DNA of 64,000 nucleotides from Neoceratodus forsteri. Taxonomy: Eukaryota > Chordata > Ceratodontiformes > Ceratodontidae. The stretch lies in the NCBI GenBank assembly GCA_016271365.2, contig CM057459.1:492665501-492729500 (forward strand), in the 5' to 3' direction. Position 1 is the stretch's first letter. The number at the start of each line of letters is the position of its first letter. This document shows, in pieces, positions 56,616-64,000 of this stretch. A program made the position numbers and the translations under genes. The notes under the pieces are model-generated. The model made no database searches and had not been told where the DNA came from. It worked only from the letters and a program-made list of their open reading frames with translations.

Positions 56616-58730
56616 ATTAGTGCAGCGCTATCCCCCCAGGAGCAGTAACACATCTCTGAAGGATGAGGCACAATAAGGCGGGGGGTATAGTGCCTGAGGC
56701 TCCAAAAAAGAAACAAGACAGAGGGCAGGGGGGAGGTGTATCTATCTGAACACATACAGAGTTTTCCATTTTTATTGCTCTTAACACTAGCCTTAGCTTG
56801 GCTACTGGTGGCCACTTGACTATGAGTCACATTAATCACCCTGGGGCACTCTTATTTTATAATTGGGGGCTTACTTCACCTAACTGGTCCCACTGGTGCT
56901 TATTTCTGAATAATAAAAATGAAAAAAAACTTTAGGCTAGCTAGACCTTATTCTCTAGCCCATCTGGCTAGCTTGCCTATAACTGGGGCTTTATCCTGTC
57001 TTTGCTGCTTGAGCCCTGTTTACTGTCTAATTCAGGGTCTTCCCTGCCCTGCTCCACCTCCGGGAGCTACTTAATTTGAATGCAGTCTGCCCTTTCCCGA
57101 TGCTCCATGTAGGAGTGTGATTTAAATAAATTTAGATAATTTTGAGTAGGGACACCGTATCGCTATATGCTCCCTTTCTGAAGCAATTTAAATAAATTTG
57201 AGTAGATCCAACTTTGTGCAGTCGCTTGCTCCCAGGCCGTGCCCTGACTGAACTAATGACCACAACCTTCCTTTATTGCACCCACGGCATGAAAAGAAAC
57301 GTAAAAAAAAGTTACTGTTAGTTCAGGCGGATAGCACTTGCTTTATTTTGCTGCCACCAACACACCACCCTGACCTAGGGAGAAGTTGAGGAGAGAAGAG
57401 GTGGAAGTATGGGTTGGATGCCCAGCTGACTGCAGGCAGGTGGAAGGTTTTCCCTTTGGGTCTTACTCTGCCATTTTCAGATCACCTGTAGGACCTCTCG
57501 GAACCTATTTACACATCTGAATCATCAAAGGAACCCCCCATACCAGGTTTCCCCAGCTATGGCTCCCCTCCTTCACCACTTGGACCTCCTGGGGACCCAC
57601 ATACTACACTACCCCACACATTTTCACCCTCTTTTCCAATCTGGACAACCTAGAACCACCCGAACCATGCTGCCCTCCAGGACATTGACTTGGGTGGATC
57701 GGGGGCCTACGGCCATAACCAGTGTAGTCAGCAGGCAAATGACTTGGCTATGAGGCCTGAGAAGCCTGAAGCTGGGGATAGGGATCAAGAGCCTGCTGTC
57801 AGGGCTAGAAGGGGTACAATAGGGTATATAACACCATGGCTGCAACAGCTGAAGTGCTAGTTGCCTCACTTTCCTTGTCACTGGGCCACCCACTCTTACC
57901 CTGTTCCAGCACCATCAGCTGACCTTCCTCCTTGCATTTGAAACCCCCTTCCCACCCACAGACCAGCGTTGTCTCCCCCCCCCCAGCATTCCTGTACTCT
58001 TTATGGAAAAGTTGCTGCCACACACGTACTGTGAGCACACCACTAGTTGTCGGCTGTGGGAGTCCAGCTACAGGGAGGGTGGGGCGTCCAGTTGCAGAGG
58101 GGCCAGATCTGGAGGGGCTGACAACACACCTTTCAACTGTCGCTCATGAGGCTAGGTTCACGGCACCCACTCCTTCAGTGCACGGTAACATGTTAATTCA
58201 TCCCAATCTATCTGCTGCATGAGAACTCATGCTGTACTATTTGTTCCAATGCTAATCAGCCAGCTGTACAAATCATTCCCTGACAATTCACCCCCAGCAT
58301 AAATTTTATATAGTAAACTCCGGGGGGCCCAATTTGGGAACAAATTGGGCAGGGAGCCAATTGACAGTGGAACTCATAGTATGGCACAAGTTGTTGCAGA
58401 GCGGATTAACCGGGACAACATGACATGTAATCTCAGTGGACTCCCGCTGTAACAGATGCAGGCTCACCATTATGGCTCACATGTCCCATCTCCCAGTCAA
58501 GTAACTAAATCATGTGTACTTACTGGTCCAGGTGAGGGAACTTCTGTGTAGATTTTGATTCTGGATACTGGGGAGTACCTTTAAAACAAAGGTTACACAG
58601 GAGTCACAGAGGAGCCATAGTTCTTAGGGCAAAGTACAGATAAGACCAATAGCAAATAAAAGTATACTTATCTGATACAAGCACAGGTCAAAGTCCAGTC
58701 AGTCCTATGGAAATAAAGGGGAAAATATAT
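56616..58730. other. Unassigned sequence in the CACTA interior
   Basis: No recognisable transposase or host gene. A small hairpin CCCAATTT/AAATTGGG lies at 58328-58349. C-runs occur at 57975-57984. Overlapping short frames on both strands at 57559-58222 show no domain. Confidence 0.35.
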
Positions 58731-58744
58731 GTCTATACATAAAA

Positions 58745-59400
58745 TTGCCATTAATGCATTGGCACAATATAACCATAATGTTTAATGGTAATGAAAAGCT
58801 CATTTTGGCAGTTTTAATGGCCATTAATGTACTGGTGTAGCATGAACATAATTTTCATGGCAATGAAAAGCTCATTTCTCAGTTTTAATGGTTATTAGTG
58901 GAAAAGCACATCATTTTCATGCCCATTAAACTCTCAGCTGAAGACATTTAATGGCCATTGTCATGCCCATCAATGTTTTAGCAGACAGACAAGTCAATTT
59001 CATGGCAATTAAAATCAAAGTAAGCTACATATTTAATGGCCATTAATAAATTAATGGTAACAGTGATAGTTTTCATGGTAGTGAAACTAGGTGATCACGT
59101 TTTAATGGCTATCAAAAGCTTGTTGATATGTTTTAACGGGTATTAAAACCACCATTAACTGTACATTAAACAAAATTTAATGGACTTTTAACACCTGTTA
59201 AACATTTAATGGGAAGCAGTAATGGTTAATTAATGCCATGGATAACTACATTAATGGTTTTCACCCATGAAACAGCAACAATTCATGAAAATTTAATGGG
59301 AGAACAAATTTCACATTCAACAAGATTTAATGGGGTAAATTAATGGGTTCGCATGATATTAATGGAAGAATAATGAATTTGAATGGAATTTTAATGGAAT
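58745..59400. repeat. Right subterminal motif field
   Basis: About 650 bp with roughly 15 TTAATGG and 5 CCATTAA, the reverse of the bias at the left end, as expected for a mirrored subterminal region. Also carries ATGAAAAGCTCATTT twice (58792 and 58864). Confidence 0.82.
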
Positions 59401-59414
59401 TCAATGCAGTAGTG
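59390..59414 (-). repeat. Right terminal inverted repeat of the CACTA element
   Basis: Ends GCAGTAGTG at 59414. Read on the minus strand it begins CACTACTGCATTGAATTCC. Confidence 0.82.
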
Positions 59415-59417
59415 TCT
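59415..59417 (+). repeat. Right 3-bp target-site duplication of the CACTA element
   Basis: TCT directly after the right end, matching 45341-45343. The B spacer of R continues with CTTCCCTAAATGCC. Confidence 0.78.
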
Positions 59418-62400
59418 CTTCCCTAAATGCCTGTTTTTTTGTCTATCTAATCCCTCCTCTGACTTTCTGTTTATTTGTACCTGTCCTCAATTCACCAAAG
59501 GCTAACCCAGCCCAACTCAGCTCCCTCTGGTTGCTGTGCGAGTGGCAGCATACTTCCACAGCAAGCTGCCACCACTGATGTATCCCCCGAGCCGTACCAG
59601 TGAAAGACCGCTGGAGAGCTAAACTCCTCTAGGATGCCACCAAAAGTGGAGAAATTCTGCAGGGAGCCCCACTGCTCCTGTCGGAAAATCAGCCAGTGAA
59701 TGCCCGGTAAACCCACCCTACTGGCTCACTGGATGCCGTGAAATGTGACATCCTCCCACAGCAAGCCTCGGTGCTGATCTTCCCCATGAGCCATACAGAC
59801 AAGGATCCTGGAGGCTAAACTCCTCAAGGAAGCAATCAAAACCGGAGAACTCCGACAGGGAGCCCCGTTTCTGCTGTCGGCAAATCAGCCAGTGAATTCC
59901 TGGCTAACCCAGCTCTACTGGGCTCCCACTGGTGCTGTGCGAGTGGCAGCATCTTGCCACAGCAAGCCACCACCACTAATCTACCTCCCCCCCCGATCTG
60001 TACCAAAGGACAGCTGGAGACTTAAACTCCTCTATGAAGTCACCGAAACTGGAGAAATTCTGCACTGAGCCCTGCTGCTCGAGTCACAAATCAGCCAGTG
60101 AACACCTGGCTAACCCAAGCCTTACTGGGCTCCCAATGGATGCTGTGTGAGTGAAGGCATCCTCCCACAGCAAGCCACTGCCAATCTACCTCCCAGGCCA
60201 TACAAGAGAAGGACCGCTGGAGAGATACTCTCTTCTAGGAAGACATCAAAACTGGAGAAATTCTGCAGGGGGCCCCGCTGCTCCTATTGACAAATCAGCC
60301 AGTGAATGCCAGGCTTTTCCAGCTCTACTAGGCTCCAGCTGGATGCTGTACAAGTGGCAGCATCCTTCCACTGGATGCCTCCGCTGCTAATCTACCCCCC
60401 CCCAAGCCATGCCAGAGAAGGGCCGCTGAAGAAATAAACTCCTCTAGGAAGCCGCTGAAACAGGAGAAATTCTGCATGGAGTCCCGCTGCTCCTGTCGGC
60501 AAATAAGCCAGTGAACGCCCGGCTAACCCAGCCCTACTTATCTCCCAGTGGATGTTGTGCTAACAGTGGGCATCTTCTCACAGCAAGCCGCCACTGATCT
60601 ACCCCCAAGCCATACCAGAGAAGGACTGCTGGAGAGCTAAACTCCTCTAGGAAGCCATTGAAACAGGAAAAATTCTACAGGGAGACCCACTGCTTCTGTT
60701 GGCAAATTAGGCAGTAAACACCCGGCTAACCCAGACTTACTGCACTCCTGCTGGATGCTGTGCGAGCAGCGGCATTCTCCCACAGCAAGCTGCCGCTGCT
60801 GATCTACCCCCCGAGGAGTAAAAGAGAAGGACTACGGGAGAGCTAAACTCCTCTAGGAAGCCGCTGAAACAGGAGAAATTATGCTGGAAGCCTCGCTTCT
60901 CCTGCTGGCAAATCAGCAAGTGAATGCCCGGTAAGAGAGTCTGGGGAAGTGCAGTGCCAATTTTTAAAAAACTATTGGAGCTATTTTTTAAACTGCCACT
61001 ACTGTTGCAGTACCACAGTTGCAAGTACTGAACTACTGGTGCCATTTTCAAACATTCACTACAGGTCCTAACCCTGCACACTGCTCGGCTACTGCTGAAG
61101 CTGCGCTGCCAGTTCCAACTACTGTGGGACTGATTTTTGGCCCTTTTTATTTTCAACTGTCCTTAATTATACTGCTGACTCCCCTCATTTTTAGCCAGCG
61201 CCAATTACTGTGGGACTGATTCTTAGCCCTTTTTATTTTAAACTGTCTTTAATTATACTGCAGATTTCCCTCATTTTTAGCCTATTGTGTTACAGCTATT
61301 TAATTTAATTTACTACAGTGAACCAGCCCTGTTAGAGTAATTATCTGTACTGGTTTTCTGTTTATGCCAGTGATTGCATTGTGCTCTTCCTGCTTCTCTC
61401 TCTCTCTCTCTCTCTCTCCCCCTCCCTCCCTCACTCCCTCCCAAACCTTGCTCTGCTCTTTTCTCATCTACCCAGCCCTTCTGTCAGTATTGGTAATCTC
61501 CTGGTTCCTCCTAAATCTGCTTTCTGATCTGATCTCCTCCCTAAACACCCGTTTCTTTTGTCTATCTAATCCCTCCCCTGGCTTTCTGATTATTTATACC
61601 TGCCCTCCCTCCCTTCACCAAAGGCTAACATAGCCCTACTGGATCCCGCTGGTTGCTGTGTTAACGGCGGTATCTTCCCATATGTGTCCACCGGCACTGA
61701 TTTACCCCCATAGCCAAACCAGAGAAGGACCTCTGGAGAGGTAAACTCCTCCAGAAAGTCGCCAATACCAGATAAATTCTGCAGGGAACCCCGCTGCTCC
61801 TGTCATCAAATCAGCCGGTGAACGCCAGGCTAACTGAGCCCTACTGGGCTCTCACTGGATGCTGTGCAAGTGGTGGCATCTTCCCACAGCAAGCTACTGC
61901 TGCTGATCTACCCCCCCCCCCGAGGGGTACCTGGAGAGCTAAACTCCACTAGAAAGCTGTCAAAACTGGAGAAATTCTGCTGGGAGACCCACTGCTCCTG
62001 TCGGCAAATCAGCCAGTGAACACCCGGTAAGAGAGTCTGGAGAAGCGCAGTGCTAATTTAAAAAAAATCTATTAGCGCCATTTGTCAAACTGTCACTATT
62101 GCTGCAGTACCGCAGTTGCAAATACTGAAGTATTGGCGCCATTTTCGAACATCGACTACTGGTCCTAACCGTGCGCACTGCTCGGCTTCTGCTGAAGCTC
62201 CGCTGCCAGCTCTAGCTACTGTGGGACTGATTTTTAGCCCTTTTTGTTTTCAACTGTCCTTAATTATACTGCTGATTTCCCTCATTTTTAGCTAGCACCA
62301 ACTACTGTGGGACTGATTCTTAGCCCTTCTTGTTTTAAACTGTCTTTAATTATACTGCTGATGTCCCTCATTTTTAGCCTATTGTGTTACAGCTATTTAA

Positions 62401-62983
62401 TTTAATTTATTACACAGAACCAACCCTGTTACAGAAAAAATCTAATGGTTTTCAGGTTGTGCCAGTGATTGTATTTTGCTCTGCCTGCTTCTCCCTATCT
62501 CTTTCTCTCTCTCTCTCTCGCTGTCTTTTTCACTCTTCCCAGCTAAACCTCGCTCTTTTGTTGTCTCTTCTCCCCAGCCCACCTACCCGTATCTGTAATC
62601 CCCTGGCTCCTCCTAAATCTTCTTTCTGATCTGATCTCTTCTCTACTTGCCCATTTCTTTTGTCTACCTAATCCATCCCCTAGTTTTCTGATTATTTATA
62701 CCTGCCCTCCCTTCTCCCTAGGATAACCCAGCCCTACTGGGCTCCCGCTGGATGCATGCAAACTGCGGCATCCTCCCACAGCAAGCCTCTGCCTCTGATC
62801 TACCACCCAAGCTGTTACAGAGATGGACTGCTGGAGAACTAAACTCCACTAGGAAGCCGCCAAAACTGGAGAAATTCTGCAGAGAGCCCCACTGCTCCTG
62901 TCAGCAAATCAGCAAGTGAATGCCCGGTAAGAGAGTCTGGAGAAGTGCAGTGCTAATTTTTAATAAAACTATTGTCGCCATTT
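59415..62983 (+). repeat. Composite repeat R, segment 3
   Basis: Resumes the B spacer broken at 45343, then an A array at about 59500-60930 (about seven units, the longest array), B at 60931-61625, A at 61626-62028 (two units), B at 62029-62719, A at 62720-62925 (one unit) and a B start that ends at about 62983, where unrelated sequence begins after GCCATTTTTATCGC. The A arrays at 60930, 62028 and 62925 all end in CCCGGTAAGAGAGTCTGG. Confidence 0.9.
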
Positions 62984-63562
62984 TTATCGCTGTGGGTGGA
63001 GCCTACAGCCATTTTGCTATCTGTAGCTTGAAAATAGAGTTTCGTGGAACTCATTTTTTGGACATTTCAATGTATTCTTGCACATCTACATATCACTATG
63101 GCAACTAAAATAAAATAATCCCTTCTTTCTGTTTAGAATGTTGGAGATATTAACTTCAAGCTGCTTATCTGATGGCCATTAGGAAACTGAAACAGCTTGT
63201 TAAATATTGATTGCCTATTAAACTGGAGATTTGTTTACCACCTTCAAAATGCAACAGCTTGCACATTTAAATGATTAGCATTTAAACATTTTTACTACTA
63301 ATTCAGTTGGGGGATGAATATCTTTCAAGAAAGATTCATATCTCATAATAAATGTTACCTTTCCCAGCTAATTTTGTAAAGATTTACACTGTTTTTAACC
63401 TCTCAAGACCTATCTGATAAAATGCCAGGTTTTCAGTGAACTACCCAGACTAAATACATAAATTTCTTTCTGACATAAAGGGCTGCAGATGTGACATAAA
63501 GAACGTATGCCATTTATAAAATTCCTGATCAAACAACTGCAAACAGAAGAATGTTTTTTTTG
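62984..63562. other. Unassigned AT-rich sequence
   Basis: Unique-looking right flank of composite repeat R. No gene or known repeat recognised. Confidence 0.45.
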
Positions 63563-64000
63563 TCATAGATAAATAGATACATAGACAGTGTCAGCAGATA
63601 AGGGCCTATGGCCCACCCAGTCTGCCCATTTGAGCTTGTAAGTTCAGTTTATGTTTTCCTAGAAGTCTGTTGCCCCTTACCCCTGACCTCCAGAATTTCT
63701 TTATGTCTATCCCATGCATTCTTAAATCCCGTGATTGTTTCAGCCCCCACCACTTCCTCTGGCAGGGTGTTCCACTTGTCCATCACCCGTTCTGTGAAGA
63801 AATTCTTCCTCCGTTTCCTTTGAATCGTCCTCCCTCAACTTCATCCCATGCCCTCTAGTCCTGGAACATATTTTCACTTAAAAATAGTGTATGCCTGCAC
63901 CTGTTCCTCCTGTAAGATACTCATGTCTCTCATCATATCCCTCTCCCTCCTCTCCTCCAGGGAGTACATGTTTAATTCCTTCAACCTGTCCTCATAGGAC
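63563..64000 (-). mobile_element. CR1-clade LINE, 3' part, running off the window
   Basis: Minus strand: the 3' UTR at 63570-63640 reads GGGCAGACTGGGTGGGCCAT in reverse, as in the other CR1 copies, with a GATA/CATAGA terminal repeat. Coding remnants upstream include RLKELNMYSLEERRE (about 63995-63950), CSRTRGHGMKLRED and EEFLHRTGDGQVEHPARGSG (about 63810-63750), the C-terminal domain of CR1 ORF2. The rest of the element lies beyond 64000. Confidence 0.82.

Larger units (their letters stand above)
45344..59414. mobile_element. CACTA (EnSpm/CMC)-type DNA transposon, 14,071 bp
   Basis: The two ends are inverted: CACTACTGCAT at 45344 and ATGCAGTAGTG finishing at 59414; the first 25 bp match at 22 positions. 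The 5'-CACTA start with a 3-bp duplication (TCT) is the signature of the CACTA superfamily. Both ends carry subterminal fields of CCATTAA/TTAATGG, another habit of this group. The composite repeat R reads across the insertion without loss. I find no transposase, so this copy looks non-autonomous or decayed. The interior holds a CR1 LINE, three related SINEs, an MIR-like SINE, microsatellites and a possible host exon. Confidence 0.8.

Overview
This window is repeat-dense vertebrate nuclear DNA. I see no bacterial operons, rRNA or tRNA genes, or CRISPR arrays, and no intact host protein-coding gene. The inventory is CR1-type LINEs with the TTCTATG-type 3' end, an L1-clade LINE, a Ty3/gypsy element with a PNMA-like Gag and a tRNA-Thr-like primer site, tRNA-derived SINEs, a CACTA DNA transposon, and a hammerhead-ribozyme repeat. 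Together with many long decayed copies, this suggests a large-genome vertebrate. I favour an amphibian, possibly a caecilian, but this is an inference from repeat style and not a species call.

Layout. 385-1680: 5'-truncated CR1 LINE. 3137-14609: an L1-clade LINE bounded by an exact 14-bp target-site duplication. It was later split by a ~2-kb gypsy solo LTR (9630-11611) and a second, opposite-strand LINE (12372-13799). 15450-20802: another minus-strand LINE with endonuclease and reverse transcriptase, whose 5' side carries a duplicated block and an ~80-bp tandem array. 23170-62983: one large composite satellite, here called 'R', split into three segments. It alternates GC-rich arrays of ~205-220-bp units (A) with ~0.7-kb spacers (B).

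Two large blocks interrupt R. The first (27682-39697) is a minus-strand Ty3/gypsy element. It has been invaded by a CR1 LINE and a SINE, and most of its 5' LTR is replaced by a second gypsy RT/RNase H piece. It is followed by a 380-bp tandem repeat that carries a type I hammerhead ribozyme in each full unit. The second (45344-59414) is a 14,071-bp CACTA-type DNA transposon. It has CACTACTGCA inverted ends, a 3-bp TCT duplication, and subterminal fields packed with CCATTAA/TTAATGG. Its interior holds a CR1 LINE, SINEs, microsatellites and one possible host exon, and I recognise no transposase.

How the parts relate. The nesting gives relative ages: R is older than both the gypsy complex and the CACTA insertion; the gypsy is older than the CR1 and SINE inside it; the L1 is older than the solo LTR and LINE inside it. 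The SINE at 36482-36935 shares its 3' tail with the LINE at 12372-13799, which suggests a SINE and its mobilising partner. The solo LTR at 9630-11611 belongs to the same family as the gypsy at 27682-38271. The strongest candidates for something undescribed are the hammerhead tandem repeat, the CACTA element, and the exon-like composite repeat R.
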